Shown here piece by piece: positions 24,678-36,517 of a stretch of DNA of 64,000 bases. Within the stretch, counting starts at the first letter, position 1; the number at the start of each line of letters is the position of its first letter. The translations under genes were made by a program, and so were the position numbers. Below the pieces are notes generated by a model, which saw nothing but the letters and a program-made list of their open reading frames with translations, had not been told where the DNA came from and did not search any database. The DNA lies in contig NZ_CP010802.1 in NCBI RefSeq assembly GCF_001278055.1, positions 1,426,001-1,490,000 on the forward strand. The letters are read 5' to 3'. The DNA is from Desulfuromonas soudanensis. Lineage in GTDB: Bacteria > Desulfobacterota > Desulfuromonadia > Desulfuromonadales > WTL.

Positions 24678-24750
24678 ATCTACGGCCAAATTGTTGCTGA
24701 ACTAACATTTCTATCCTTCACCACCGGTCACATCTCAATCGGAGAAGCCG

Positions 24751-24942
24751 ATGAACATCGAAAAGAGTCGAGAGCATACACATCAACAGCCACGTCCTGG
24801 CGGCACCCCCTTTCCGGCCAGGGAGATCGGCTGGATCCTTGCGCTCATCGGCAGTCCGCTCTGGACCGAGTTGAGCGAATGGCAGCAGCAGAATTGGCTC
24901 AACCAGCTGCACCTGCTCAAAGAGCAGAGCGGATTTCATTAA
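24751..24942 (+). CDS. small hypothetical protein
   Basis: A 63-codon frame with GGAGAAG seven to eight bases before the ATG and GC-rich codons like those of core genes. The product is soluble-looking, rich in Trp, Gln and Leu toward the end (SEWQQQNWLNQLHLLKEQ), with a proline-rich start. No family is recognised. It could be a remnant or a chance frame. The following 243 bases to the ArsR gene hold only its promoter and operator at the far end. Confidence 0.35.
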   Translation: MNIEKSREHTHQQPRPGGTPFPAREIGWILALIGSPLWTELSEWQQQNWLNQLHLLKEQSGFH

Positions 24943-25114
24943 ATCTTCCAGCGACCTTTTCCGGTGGCTCCGGGAACAAAGTCAGCCGTGGTCCCTGGCA
25001 AGGGAGAAGCAAGGTTTGACTGTTACCGAAAATCGTTCCTGATTATTGGTGTTCGTTGTCTTGATTTCCGTTGCCCGATCGGCGCTCCTGCCGACCGGGC
25101 AATTTTTTTACCGG

Positions 25115-25161
25115 TTGACCCCCATCCCCCAGGCGTGTATAAATCACCAAAAGCTGATTTA
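25115..25161 (+). promoter_or_regulatory. promoter with overlapping palindromic operator, ArsR-methyltransferase gene
   Basis: TTGACC (25115-25120), 17 bases and TATAAA (25138-25143) form a strong promoter. TAAATCA (25140-25146) and TGATTTA (25155-25161) form an 8-base-spaced palindrome that overlaps the -10 box and the expected transcript start near 25150. The placement is that of a repressor operator, most simply for the ArsR-type regulator whose ATG is at 25186. Confidence 0.7.
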
Positions 25162-25185
25162 ACCCAACGCCGAAACCTGATCCTT

Positions 25186-26103
25186 ATGCTCGAAACACTC
25201 AAAGCCCTGGCCGACCCCACCCGGCTGCGCCTCCTGGCGGTCCTGTCCCGGGGAGAATTCACCGTGCAGGAGCTGACCGCCATCCTCGCCATGGGGCAGT
25301 CGCGGATCTCCCGGCATCTGAAGATCCTCGTTGCGGCGGGGCTCCTCTCGGTGAAGCGCCAGGGGACCTGGGGCTACTACCGGCTGGGGGAGGAGAACCC
25401 CTTCTTCAGGGAGATCTGGCCGTCCCTCGACTCGCGCCTCGAAGCCCTCCCCGAACGGCGACGCGATCTGGATGGGGTGGCCCGGGTCCTCGAGACGAGG
25501 CGCAGCAGGAGCCGGGAGTTTTTCGACCGTCACGCCCGTCAGTGGGACGAACTGGCGCGGACCCTTCTCCCCGTCGCCGATTACCTGACGCCGCTCCTTG
25601 AGGCCATTCCGCCCTGTGCGACGCTGCTCGAGGTCGGAGTGGGGACCGGCGCTCTGCTCGGTTCCCTGCGGCTTGCCGCCGATTCCGTGATCGGCGTCGA
25701 CCATTCGCCGGCGATGCTCGATGAGGCGCGGAATCGGCTGGCCGCCGAGGATCTGGCGGGGGTCGCGCTGCGCCTTGGAGAAATGGCCCATCTCCCCCTT
25801 TCCGACGGCGAGGCGCAGGTGGCCATCCTCAACATGGTCCTCCATCACGCCCCCCAGCCGTCGGCGGTCCTCGCCGAACTCGCCCGGGTCCTGGCGCCGG
25901 GGGGAACCCTCCTCATCGCCGACCTGGCGCGCCACGAAAAGGAATGGGTCCGGGAGCAGATGGCCGACCAGTGGCTCGGCTTCGAGGCCGAGGAGCTGCA
26001 GGGGTGGCTCACCACCGCCGGCTTTGATGGGGCCGATTGCCGACTGGTCGCTGGATCTGGGGATGCGCAGGGGGTTTTGATCTGCAGGGCTTTAAGGCGG
26101 TGA
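25186..26103 (+). CDS. ArsR-family regulator fused to a SAM-dependent methyltransferase
   Basis: The ATG at 25186 gives 305 residues. Residues 1-85 form an ArsR winged helix (ALADPTRLRLLAVL, GQSRISRHLKIL). Residues about 115-300 form a class-I methyltransferase with motif I LLEVGVGTGALL, GVDHSPAMLDEA and a post-motif LAPGGTLLIADL. Arsenic-sensing CVC cysteines are absent. It sits upstream of ahcY, and in deltaproteobacteria an ArsR-family factor (SahR) is known to respond to S-adenosylhomocysteine and control ahcY and methionine genes. A SahR-like role, with the methyltransferase fold sensing SAM or SAH, is therefore inferred. Confidence 0.88.
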   Translation: MLETLKALADPTRLRLLAVLSRGEFTVQELTAILAMGQSRISRHLKILVAAGLLSVKRQGTWGYYRLGEENPFFREIWPSLDSRLEALPERRRDLDGVARVLETRRSRSREFFDRHARQWDELARTLLPVADYLTPLLEAIPPCATLLEVGVGTGALLGSLRLAADSVIGVDHSPAMLDEARNRLAAEDLAGVALRLGEMAHLPLSDGEAQVAILNMVLHHAPQPSAVLAELARVLAPGGTLLIADLARHEKEWVREQMADQWLGFEAEELQGWLTTAGFDGADCRLVAGSGDAQGVLICRALRR

Positions 26104-26114
26104 AGGGAGCAGGG

Positions 26115-26189
26115 AGAAGGAAGAAGGAAGAAGGAAGAAGGAAGAAGGAAGAAGGAAGAAGGAAGAAGGAAGAAGGAAGAAGGAAGAAG
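26115..26189. repeat. 7-bp tandem repeat, polypurine tract
   Basis: About ten to eleven copies of GAAGAAG lie between the ArsR-methyltransferase stop and ahcY. The strand is purely A and G for about 87 bases (26104-26190). It lies in the untranslated gap, so changes in copy number would alter spacing and not reading frame. A dispersed CTCTGCGTT-type repeat follows at 26206-26231. Confidence 0.9.
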
Positions 26190-26297
26190 GGTTTTCTATG
26201 CGATCTCTTGTGTCCTTCGCGTCTCTGCGTTGATATATTTTCTTGGAATAATTGATGACAGTCCGTATTTTTCAATCAACAATTAAAGGAGCTTGTG

Positions 26298-27752
26298 ATG
26301 AGCAAAGTCGATTTTAAAGTCAAGGACCTGGCCCTCTCCAAACTGGGGCGCAAGGAGATTGAGCTGGCCGAGGTGGAAATGCCCGGGCTGATGGCGCTGC
26401 GTGAGGAGTTCGGGGCGAGCAAGCCCCTCTCCGGGGCGCGCATCACTGGCTCTCTGCACATGACGATCCAGACCGCCGTTCTCATCGAGACCCTGGTCAT
26501 CCTCGGCGCCAAGGTCCGCTGGGCGAGCTGCAACATCTTCTCCACCCAGGACCAGGCCGCATCGGCCGTCGCCGTCGGTCTTAACGGCACCCCGGAAAAT
26601 CCCCAGGGTGTTCCCGTTTTCGCCTGGAAGGGGGAGAGTCTGGCCGAGTACTGGTGGTGCACCGAGCAGGCCCTGGCCTGGCCGGACGGAGAACTCCCCA
26701 ACATGATCCTCGACGACGGCGGCGACGCCACCATGATGGTCCTTGAGGGGGCGAAGTGGCAGCAGAGCGGCCTGCCGGAACTCAAGGCCGACGACCCCGA
26801 GGATGTGGTCGAGCTGGTGAAGTGCCTGCAGTTGTCCATTGCCGAAAAAAGGGTCGACTGGGTGGCGGTGCGCGATTCGATCCAGGGGGTGACCGAGGAG
26901 ACGACCACCGGGGTGCACAGGCTCTATCAGCTGGCCAAGGAGGGGAAGCTCCCCTTCCCGGCGATGAACGTCAACGATTCGGTGACCAAGAGCAAGTTCG
27001 ACAACGTCTACGGCTGCCGCCATTCCCTCATCGACGGCCTCATGCGCGCCACCGATGTCATGCTCTCCGGCAAGGTCGCCGTCATCTGCGGTTACGGCGA
27101 CGTCGGCAAGGGGTGCTGCCAGTCGTTGCGCGGACAGGGGGCGCGGGTCATCGTCACGGAAATCGATCCGATCTGTGCCCTGCAGGCGCTCATGGAAGGG
27201 TACGAAGTCAAGACCCTCGAGGACGTCGTCGACCAGGCCGACCTCTTCGTCACCACCACCGGCAACTACCGGATCATCACCGCCGATCACATGGCGAGGA
27301 TGAAGAACAACGCCATCGTCGGCAACATCGGGCACTTCGACAACGAAATCGACATGGCCGGCCTCGCCAAGTTCCCCGGGATTCGCAAGATCAACGTCAA
27401 AAACCCCCAGGAGCACGGCAACCAGCTCGACCAGTGGGTCTTCCCCGACGGCCACGCCATCCTCGTTCTCGCCGAGGGGCGCCTCCTCAACCTCGGCTGC
27501 GCCACCGGCCACCCCTCCTTCGTCATGTCCAACTCCTTCAGCAACCAGGTGATCGCCCAGATCGAGCTCTTCACCAAGGGGGGCGACTACGAGAACGACG
27601 TCTACGTGCTGCCCAAGCATCTCGACGAGAAGGTCGCAAGATTGCACCTCGGCAAACTCGGCGCCCGGCTCACCGTCCTCACCAAGGAACAGGCCGACTA
27701 CCTCGGCGTCCCCGTCGAGGGGCCGTACAAGGCCGAGAATTACCGCTACTAA
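26298..27752 (+). CDS. ahcY: adenosylhomocysteinase
   Basis: AhcY hydrolyses S-adenosylhomocysteine to homocysteine and adenosine, relieving product inhibition of methyltransferases. The ATG at 26298 follows AAAGGAG by six bases and is preferred to the GTG three bases earlier. The 484-residue product has the substrate loop with HMTIQTAV, the NAD-binding GYGDVGKG, and the C-terminal PYKAENYRY tail that completes the cofactor site. TTGGAA-17-TATTTT (26243-26271) may be its promoter. It is probably controlled with the preceding ArsR-methyltransferase gene. A terminator follows. Confidence 0.98.
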   Translation: MSKVDFKVKDLALSKLGRKEIELAEVEMPGLMALREEFGASKPLSGARITGSLHMTIQTAVLIETLVILGAKVRWASCNIFSTQDQAASAVAVGLNGTPENPQGVPVFAWKGESLAEYWWCTEQALAWPDGELPNMILDDGGDATMMVLEGAKWQQSGLPELKADDPEDVVELVKCLQLSIAEKRVDWVAVRDSIQGVTEETTTGVHRLYQLAKEGKLPFPAMNVNDSVTKSKFDNVYGCRHSLIDGLMRATDVMLSGKVAVICGYGDVGKGCCQSLRGQGARVIVTEIDPICALQALMEGYEVKTLEDVVDQADLFVTTTGNYRIITADHMARMKNNAIVGNIGHFDNEIDMAGLAKFPGIRKINVKNPQEHGNQLDQWVFPDGHAILVLAEGRLLNLGCATGHPSFVMSNSFSNQVIAQIELFTKGGDYENDVYVLPKHLDEKVARLHLGKLGARLTVLTKEQADYLGVPVEGPYKAENYRY

Positions 27753-27774
27753 AACCCGTTTTTTTCCGCACGAC

Positions 27775-27807
27775 AAAAAAGGCCCCGCGTTCTTCGCGGG
27801 GCCTTTT
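27775..27807 (+). terminator. intrinsic terminator after ahcY
   Basis: GGCCCCGCG (27781-27789) and CGCGGGGCC (27795-27803) pair around TTCTT, with an A-tract before and TTTT after. Between this and the next gene (27808-27983) lie AACGCAGAG-type dispersed repeats in opposite orientations (27826-27852 and 27905-27930). Confidence 0.92.
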
Positions 27808-27983
27808 ATTCTGGACATAAAATTTAACGCAGAGCCGCAGAGGCGCCGAGAGAAGCCAAAATACAGAGTTGACGGTTTGGGGTAGGTGGTCTCTCCGACT
27901 CCCCTTCTCAGCGTCTCAGCGTTGAAAGGAGAAGGCCAGTATCCCTTTATTGCCCCGTTGTCTCAGGATTTGCGTTGGCGAAT

Positions 27984-28847
27984 TCAGGGGATGCTGACGT
28001 GATAGACGGGGGACTGGCGGCCGCCGGGGTTGATCACCTGCAGGGAAACGCGCTTGAGCTCGCCGCTGTAGGGGTAGCGGTGGTAGATCAGGTTGCGGCA
28101 GTCGATGTATTCGAGGTATTCCCCCTGCAGGGTGCGCAGGTCCCCCCCCGACCGGCTGGTGACGCGCAGGCCGTTGACGGAGAGGGCCGAGACGTAGCGG
28201 AAATTCTTCCCCGAGATGTGCAGCTCGTAGGTGTTGACCCGGTTGGGTCCCTCTTGGACGGAGTAGATGACGGGGATGTCGCTGACGGTCAGGGTCCGGG
28301 GGAGGGAGGAGGTCCCTCCGGGGTTGACCACCTTCACCTCGTGGAGACCTCCGGGGAGGATCGGGACGGTGAAGTAGAGGGAGGCGCCGGCATCGGCGGC
28401 GGAGGGGACGACGGCGCCATCGAGAAGGACGAGGGCCCCGGGGCGAATGCCGGTTCCGTCGATTGCGACCCGGTGTTCGGCCTCGTCGGCGCACTCGTCG
28501 AGGTTGGCCGGATTGAGGGCGGTGATCACCGGCGTCGGCTCCCGGAGATGGAAGATGAAAGGGGAGGGCCAGAGTTTGTCCTGCTGGTAGACGGCGAGGG
28601 CGTAGTCTCCCGGCGGCAGGGACGGGACGGTGAAGCGCAGGGTGCGGGGGGCGCTGTTGTCGGGGATGATTTCCACCTCGCCGAGAATGACCCGTGCCGC
28701 CTCGTCGAAGGGGCCGCCGCTGACGGCGACCGCCTCGCCCGGCGAAGCGGCGGCGGGGGTCAATGCGGTGATTTCCAGGGCTGCACCGGTGCCGGGATGT
28801 AGGCATAGAAAGAGGAGCGACAGCAGGATGGGGAGTATCGGGCGCAT
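27984..28847 (-). CDS. exported IPT/TIG-domain protein of unknown function
   Basis: The 287-residue product has a signal peptide (hydrophobic 3-15, cleavage probably near residue 22, GAA) followed by IPT/TIG-like immunoglobulin folds. These are seen as repeated openings of the type ITALTPAAASPGEAVAVSG, ITALNPANLDE and YSVQEGPN, and repeated endings such as VKVVNPGGTSS and LQVINPGGRQS. Three domains are likely. Such proteins are periplasmic or cell-surface and often bind partners or carbohydrates. It reads the same way as lptG/lptF but 64 bases beyond lptG, so it may be the last gene of that unit. No function can be named. Confidence 0.8.
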   Translation of the reverse strand: MRPILPILLSLLFLCLHPGTGAALEITALTPAAASPGEAVAVSGGPFDEAARVILGEVEIIPDNSAPRTLRFTVPSLPPGDYALAVYQQDKLWPSPFIFHLREPTPVITALNPANLDECADEAEHRVAIDGTGIRPGALVLLDGAVVPSAADAGASLYFTVPILPGGLHEVKVVNPGGTSSLPRTLTVSDIPVIYSVQEGPNRVNTYELHISGKNFRYVSALSVNGLRVTSRSGGDLRTLQGEYLEYIDCRNLIYHRYPYSGELKRVSLQVINPGGRQSPVYHVSIP

Positions 28848-28911
28848 GGGGCCTCCTCGCCGAAATTTCTCTTCCCATTAAAACACAGGGGAGAGGAAAG
28901 GCAAGGGAGGG

Positions 28912-29994
28912 TCAGTTGCGGGTCGAGAGCATCAGCCACAGGCCGAGGAGGAGGAAGAGGAGGTTGGGGGCCCAGGCCGCCACCGCCGCCGGGAGGATCC
29001 CCGAATAGCCGAAGGCCAGGAGGGTGGCCTGGAAGATGTAGAAGGTGACGCCGATGCCGACGCTGATGCCGATGCCGAGGGCAAGGCTTGCGCCGCGCGC
29101 CGTCCGCAGGGCGAAGGGGATGCCGAGAAAGGCCATGATCAGCGAGGCGAAGGGGGTGGCGAGGCGACCGTGCATGTCGACCCGGTAGCGGGTGGAGTCG
29201 TAGCCGTCGGCCTCGAGCTTGACGGCGAGGTCGCGCAGCTGGCGAAAGCCCAGCTCCTCGTTGTCCTGTCGGGCGAGGCCGAAATCCTCCGGCGGCCGGT
29301 CAAGGGGGGCCGTTGATTCCTGGTGGTGTTCGGTGGCCGTCAGGGTCCCCGACTCGGGGTCGAAGCTCCGCTGCGTGGTGTTGTCGAAGATCCAGCGTCC
29401 GTCGGTGTAGACGGCCTGATCGGCGTCCGTGCGCTGCACCAGCCGGAAGTCGGCGCCGAGGGAATAGATGGTGATTCCCCGCAGGACGCCCTGTCCGGGG
29501 ACGGCGTAGCGGATGTTGACGATGCGATTGCCTTCCCGCAGCCAGATCCGGTCGCGGGCGATGAGCTGCTGCTCCTGCCCCTTGACCTCGGTGAGAAAGA
29601 GGTAGTTGATCTTCCGGACGCTCAAGGGAACCAGGTACTCGCTGACGCCGAGGGTGAGAAGGGCCAGGAGGAGCCCCGCCGACAGGAGGGGGGCGGTGAT
29701 GCGAAAGAGGCTGATCCCGGCGGTGCGCATGGCCGTCAGCTCGTTGGTGCGGGTCAGTCCCCCCAGGGTCATGAAGGTCCCCATCAGCACCGCCAGGGGG
29801 GCGACCTGGACGGCGATCACCGGGATCTTGTTGGCGAAATAGAGAAGGTAGGAAGAGACCTGCGCCTGATGGGCGATGAAGTCGTCGACCTTCTCGAAAA
29901 AATCGACGAGGAGGTAGATGCCGACGAAGGCCGCAAGGGAAAGGAAGAAGACCCGCGCAAAAGCGGCGAGGATGTAGCGGTCGAGTAGGATCAC
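28912..29994 (-). CDS. lptG: LPS export ABC transporter permease LptG
   Basis: LptG with LptF forms the inner-membrane channel that extracts lipopolysaccharide using LptB ATPase. The 360-residue product has the YjgP/YjgQ family layout: membrane helices near 10-30, 55-75 and 95-120, a periplasmic beta-jellyroll (about 135-255), and three C-terminal helices. The opening LLDRYILAAFARVFF is typical of LptG. It begins four bases after the lptF stop. LptA, LptB and LptC are encoded at 3.4-5.2 kb in this window. Confidence 0.93.
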   Translation of the reverse strand: MILLDRYILAAFARVFFLSLAAFVGIYLLVDFFEKVDDFIAHQAQVSSYLLYFANKIPVIAVQVAPLAVLMGTFMTLGGLTRTNELTAMRTAGISLFRITAPLLSAGLLLALLTLGVSEYLVPLSVRKINYLFLTEVKGQEQQLIARDRIWLREGNRIVNIRYAVPGQGVLRGITIYSLGADFRLVQRTDADQAVYTDGRWIFDNTTQRSFDPESGTLTATEHHQESTAPLDRPPEDFGLARQDNEELGFRQLRDLAVKLEADGYDSTRYRVDMHGRLATPFASLIMAFLGIPFALRTARGASLALGIGISVGIGVTFYIFQATLLAFGYSGILPAAVAAWAPNLLFLLLGLWLMLSTRN

Positions 29995-29998
29995 GGCG

Positions 29999-31180
29999 TT
30001 ATTTCCGGCGCATGGAACGGCGCGTCAGGTGCAGATAGAGTTCGCTGAGGCGGTCGAGGAACTTCAATCGCCGCTCCGTGGCCGCATGGTGCAGCAGGTA
30101 TCCGCCGCCGAGGAGAAAGAGAACGGTCGGCGTCCAGACGGTCGGCACCGGCGGAAATCCGCTTTCCACGGCCAGGGTCTTGGCCAGGGAGTAGAGGATA
30201 TAGTAGCCGAGAAAGACCGCCAGGGCCAGGGCGAACCCCCCTCCCTTGCCGGAGCGGTTGGACTGTATCCCCAGCGGGACGCCGATGAGGGCGAAGATCA
30301 GGGGGGCCAGGGGGAGGATGAAGCGGTTGTGGCGCTCGACGGTGATGGCGCTGCGGGCCTTGTCCGTGGTGGCGTCGCGGTAGCGGTCGCCGAGCTCGGC
30401 CATGGTCAGCTCGCGGTCTTTTTTGATGCGGCTCTGCGACGACGTCAGCTGCTCCCCCATGTTGAGGTTGATGTCGTAACCGGCGAAGTTGACGACCTGG
30501 TAGGTGTCCTTCTCCTTTTCCCTGGGGCTGCGGTGGATGGAGCCGTTTTCAAGGCGCAGGGTCAGGGTGAGGGATTCGCTGTCGGAGATGACCCGGCCGC
30601 GACGGGCCAGGATCACCGCCGGGGTGGCTCCTCCCCGTTCGTCAGAGATGAAGATGCCGTCCATGACACCGCTGCGGTCGTCGATGTTTTCCGTATAAAG
30701 AACGAGTCCGTCGAAGTCGGCGTTGAAGATCCGGGGGCGGATCCCGACGCTCGCCCGTTTGCTGGCGATCTCGAAGACCTGGTTGCGGAAGGCGGTGTTG
30801 CTCGCCGGAGCGGCGAAGAGGGTCAGGGCGCCGGTCGTCAGGGAGGCGACGACGGCGAGGACGACCACCGGCTTCATCATCCCGTAGAGGCTCACGCCGG
30901 AGGTTTTTATGGCGATGATTTCGCTGTCGCCGGAGAGGCGGCCGAAGCCGAGCATCACGCCGAGGAGAAAAGAGAGGGGGACGGTGATTACGAGAAAGGC
31001 CGGCATCAGATAGGCGAAGAGCCGGGCGATCTCGAGGATCGGGATCCCCTTGTTGAGAACCATCTCCACGAGTTTGAGCATGCGACCCATCAGGATCACG
31101 AACGTGAAGATGAAGAGGGCCATGGCCGTGGGGACGGCGATTTCCCGTATGATATAGCGATGGATGCGAGTGGCCGACAT
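29999..31180 (-). CDS. lptF: LPS export ABC transporter permease LptF
   Basis: This is the second YjgP/YjgQ-family permease of the Lpt bridge, 393 residues. It starts with RIHRYIIREIAVPTAMA and has N-terminal helices, a periplasmic domain of about 150 residues and C-terminal helices with the conserved HNRFILPLAPLIFALIGVPLG segment. It precedes lptG in the transcription direction, the usual F-G order. It is divergent from rpsB; about 205 bases separate the starts and must hold both promoters. The last residues are strongly basic. Confidence 0.93.
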   Translation of the reverse strand: MSATRIHRYIIREIAVPTAMALFIFTFVILMGRMLKLVEMVLNKGIPILEIARLFAYLMPAFLVITVPLSFLLGVMLGFGRLSGDSEIIAIKTSGVSLYGMMKPVVVLAVVASLTTGALTLFAAPASNTAFRNQVFEIASKRASVGIRPRIFNADFDGLVLYTENIDDRSGVMDGIFISDERGGATPAVILARRGRVISDSESLTLTLRLENGSIHRSPREKEKDTYQVVNFAGYDINLNMGEQLTSSQSRIKKDRELTMAELGDRYRDATTDKARSAITVERHNRFILPLAPLIFALIGVPLGIQSNRSGKGGGFALALAVFLGYYILYSLAKTLAVESGFPPVPTVWTPTVLFLLGGGYLLHHAATERRLKFLDRLSELYLHLTRRSMRRK

Positions 31181-31240
31181 GGGAGGGCATGTTAGTATAG
31201 TTGCCCGGGGTTGTAAACCGGATTCAGGGTGTTTTTGCCC

Positions 31241-31269
31241 TTGCCATCAAAGAGGGGGCATGGTATAGA
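31241..31269 (+). promoter_or_regulatory. sigma-70-like promoter of rpsB
   Basis: TTGCCA (31241-31246), a 17-base spacer and TATAGA (31264-31269) give a strong housekeeping promoter. The resulting leader is about 110 bases and contains a CCGGAA-GCA-TTCCGG hairpin (31318-31332), which could be a site for S2 autoregulation; that role is inference. Confidence 0.65.
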
Positions 31270-31385
31270 CACCTGTTGTCAAAAACGCACGCCTCCTGAC
31301 TCGCTGGATGGGTGCCCGGAAGCATTCCGGGGTCCGGCGGGGGAGATGGGGGCGGAGGAATCAACCGCACAAGGAGAAAGAGAAA

Positions 31386-32195
<810 letters not shown>

Positions 32196-32219
32196 TTGCC
32201 GTAACGCGAAATGAAAAAC

Positions 32220-32250
32220 GAGGCGGCCGGGTGTTCTGGCCGCCTTTTTT
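32220..32250 (+). terminator. rpsB-tsf intergenic terminator or attenuator
   Basis: AGGCGGCC (32221-32228) and GGCCGCCT (32238-32245) pair around a 9-base loop and run into six or more T residues. An intrinsic terminator between rpsB and tsf would make S2 mRNA more abundant than EF-Ts mRNA, as in E. coli. Confidence 0.85.
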
Positions 32251-32348
32251 CCCATGCAGGAGACGGGCTGGAAAATCCTTGACGGGGATTTTCGCTCAGG
32301 GCCTGTCCCCGAACTATTTTTTGATCGACAAAATATATGGAGGTCCCT

Positions 32349-34003
<1,655 letters not shown>

Positions 34004-34007
34004 ACCC

Positions 34008-34565
34008 ATGTATAAGGATGTCATTGCCAAGACGCGGGTCGGAATGGAAAAATCCATCGAGGCCCTCCGGAAGGAATTTTCCCGGGTCCGCACCGGCCGG
34101 GCCTCGATCAATCTTCTCGACGACGTGCGGGTCGACTATTACGGCACCCCGACGCCCCTGAGCCAGATCGCGACCCTGATCGTCCCCGAACCGCGGCTGA
34201 TTACCATTCAGCCCTGGGAAAAGAAGCTGATCCCCGATATCGAGCGGGCCATCCTCAAGGCGGATCTCGGCCTCAACCCCGCCTCGGACGGCGTGCTCGT
34301 CCGCATCGCCATCCCGCCTTTGACCGAGGATCGCCGCAAGGAAATGGTCAAGCTGATCAAGCGGATGACCGAGGACGCCAAGGTGGCGATCCGCAACGTC
34401 CGCCGCGAGGCCAACGACAGTCTTAAAAAGCTGGAAAAGGACAAAGAAATATCCGAAGACGAGCTCAAGCGCGGTGAGAAGGAGATTCAAGATCTCACCG
34501 ACGGCTTCGTCAAAAAGACCGACGAAGTCATGGCCGTCAAGGAAAAGGAAGTGATGGAGATCTGA
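34008..34565 (+). CDS. frr: ribosome recycling factor
   Basis: RRF with EF-G splits the post-termination ribosome. The ATG at 34008 follows AAAGGAGAG and gives 185 residues, the standard size; a start seven codons upstream would overlap pyrH and extend the N-terminus unusually. The [19 protein letters not shown] stretch and the long helical bundle ending [14 protein letters not shown] are characteristic. A small ferredoxin gene follows. Confidence 0.98.
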   Translation: MYKDVIAKTRVGMEKSIEALRKEFSRVRTGRASINLLDDVRVDYYGTPTPLSQIATLIVPEPRLITIQPWEKKLIPDIERAILKADLGLNPASDGVLVRIAIPPLTEDRRKEMVKLIKRMTEDAKVAIRNVRREANDSLKKLEKDKEISEDELKRGEKEIQDLTDGFVKKTDEVMAVKEKEVMEI

Positions 34566-34604
34566 TCCGGACTCCATCCGCAACCACCCCCATAGGAGGA
34601 CATT

Positions 34605-34769
34605 ATGGCTCTCAAAATTACCGAAGATTGCATCGCCTGCGGCACCTGCGTGGACACCTGTCCCGTCGGCGCCATTGTCGAGGCTGGTGACAAGTACACC
34701 ATCAACGACGACTGTACCGAGTGCCAGGCTTGCCTGGACAGCTGCCCGGTCAACGCCATCTGCGCCTGA
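34605..34769 (+). CDS. 2[4Fe-4S] ferredoxin (54 residues)
   Basis: A short gene with a perfect TAGGAGGA site six to seven bases before ATG. The product is a bacterial-type ferredoxin with eight cysteines in two clusters: C9-x2-C12-x2-C15-x3-C19-P and C37-x2-C40-x2-C43-x3-C47-P. Such clostridial-type ferredoxins transfer single electrons at low potential, for example to oxidoreductases of anaerobic metabolism. It sits between frr and uppS and is followed by a strong terminator, so it closes the rpsB unit. The partner enzyme is unknown. Confidence 0.96.
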   Translation: MALKITEDCIACGTCVDTCPVGAIVEAGDKYTINDDCTECQACLDSCPVNAICA

Positions 34770-34776
34770 GGATGGA

Positions 34777-34805
34777 AAAAGGGGCGCCCTTGCGGCGCCC
34801 CTTTT
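34777..34805 (+). terminator. intrinsic terminator after the ferredoxin gene
   Basis: AAAAGGGGCGCC and GGCGCCCCTTTT form a 12-bp stem around CTTGC. The transcript from rpsB probably ends here. Confidence 0.92.
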
Positions 34806-34908
34806 GCTTTCCCCCTTCCCCGCTTTCCCCCCTTGCCTGCGGCGCCGTTAGTGTGGTAGGTTGTTTTCCCCAAATCCACTTAAAACCTCCTTATCTGCGA
34901 GCGCTTTC

Positions 34909-35641
<733 letters not shown>

Positions 35642-35646
<5 letters not shown>

Positions 35647-36442
35647 ACAGCGTATCCTGACAGGACTCGTCCTGCTGCCGCTTCTCCTCCTCTTTATCTA
35701 CCATGCGCCGCCTCTGTGGTTCAACGGGCTGGTCCTGGTGGTGGCGCTCCTGGCGCTCCATGAATTCTATGCCATGAGTCTTCCCCCGGCACGGAGGGCG
35801 GAGCGCCTCCTGGGCGTTCTTTTCGGAGGCGTCCTGACGGGCCTTCTCTCCCTCGACCTCCCCTGGGCTCTTGCCGGGGGGCTCTCCTTTGCCGTCCTCT
35901 TTTTTGCCATTTTCTTTCTCCTGCGCTTTCGGGAGCTCTCCACGGTCACCCGGGATCTGGCCCTTCTCCTCTGCGGCCTCCTCTACGTCCCCTTTCTCCT
36001 CGGGCATCTGGCCCTGTTGCGCGGACTCCCCCAGGGGCGCGAGTGGGTCTTTTTCGTCCTTCTGGTGGTGATGGCCAGCGACACCGCCGCCTATTTCACC
36101 GGAACCTCCTTCGGGCGGCGCAAGCTCTATCCGGCCATCAGCCCCAACAAAAGCATCGAGGGGGCCATCGGCGGACTGGCCGGCTGCATTCTCGGGGCTC
36201 TTCTCGGCAAGGTCTGGTTTTTCTCCGCCCTGACCCTGGTCGACGTTCTGGTCCTCGGGACGGTTCTCGGCGTCCTGGCCCAGCTCGGTGATCTTTTCGA
36301 ATCGATGCTCAAACGCAGCTTCGGCGTCAAGGATTCGGGGACGCTGATCCCCGGCCACGGCGGGATTCTCGATCGCCTCGACAGCCTGTTGTTCGTCTTT
36401 GCCCCGGCCTACTACTACGCCCTGCTCCGTTTTGCTGCCTGA
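35642..36442 (+). CDS. cdsA: phosphatidate cytidylyltransferase, ATT start codon
   Basis: CdsA makes CDP-diacylglycerol, the precursor used by PssA. The frame is open upstream of the first GTG (35738), and the upstream codons read IKQRILTGLVLLPLLLLF, the expected first membrane helix. The only plausible start is ATT at 35642, with AGGGAGGA six to seven bases ahead and overlapping the uppS stop. That gives 266 residues, normal for the family. The C-terminal CDS signature (KRSFGVKDSGTLIPGHGG, then DRLD) is complete. Starting at 35738 would lose the first helices. Confidence 0.93.
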
Positions 36443-36517
36443 CCTTCGCCCCTGCCGACGGGGGAGGGGATAAATGCCCCCCGTTCCCGCACGTCTTTCT
36501 CCCCCGGAGAAGCGCAC

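Noticed and set aside
26115-26189. CRISPR array
   Set aside because: The 7-bp units are contiguous with no spacers. This is a simple tandem repeat.
26104-26297. SAH riboswitch upstream of ahcY
   Set aside because: I looked for the conserved GC-rich pseudoknot elements of that riboswitch and found only the GAAGAAG repeat and AT-rich promoter sequence. An ArsR-type regulator next door explains control better.
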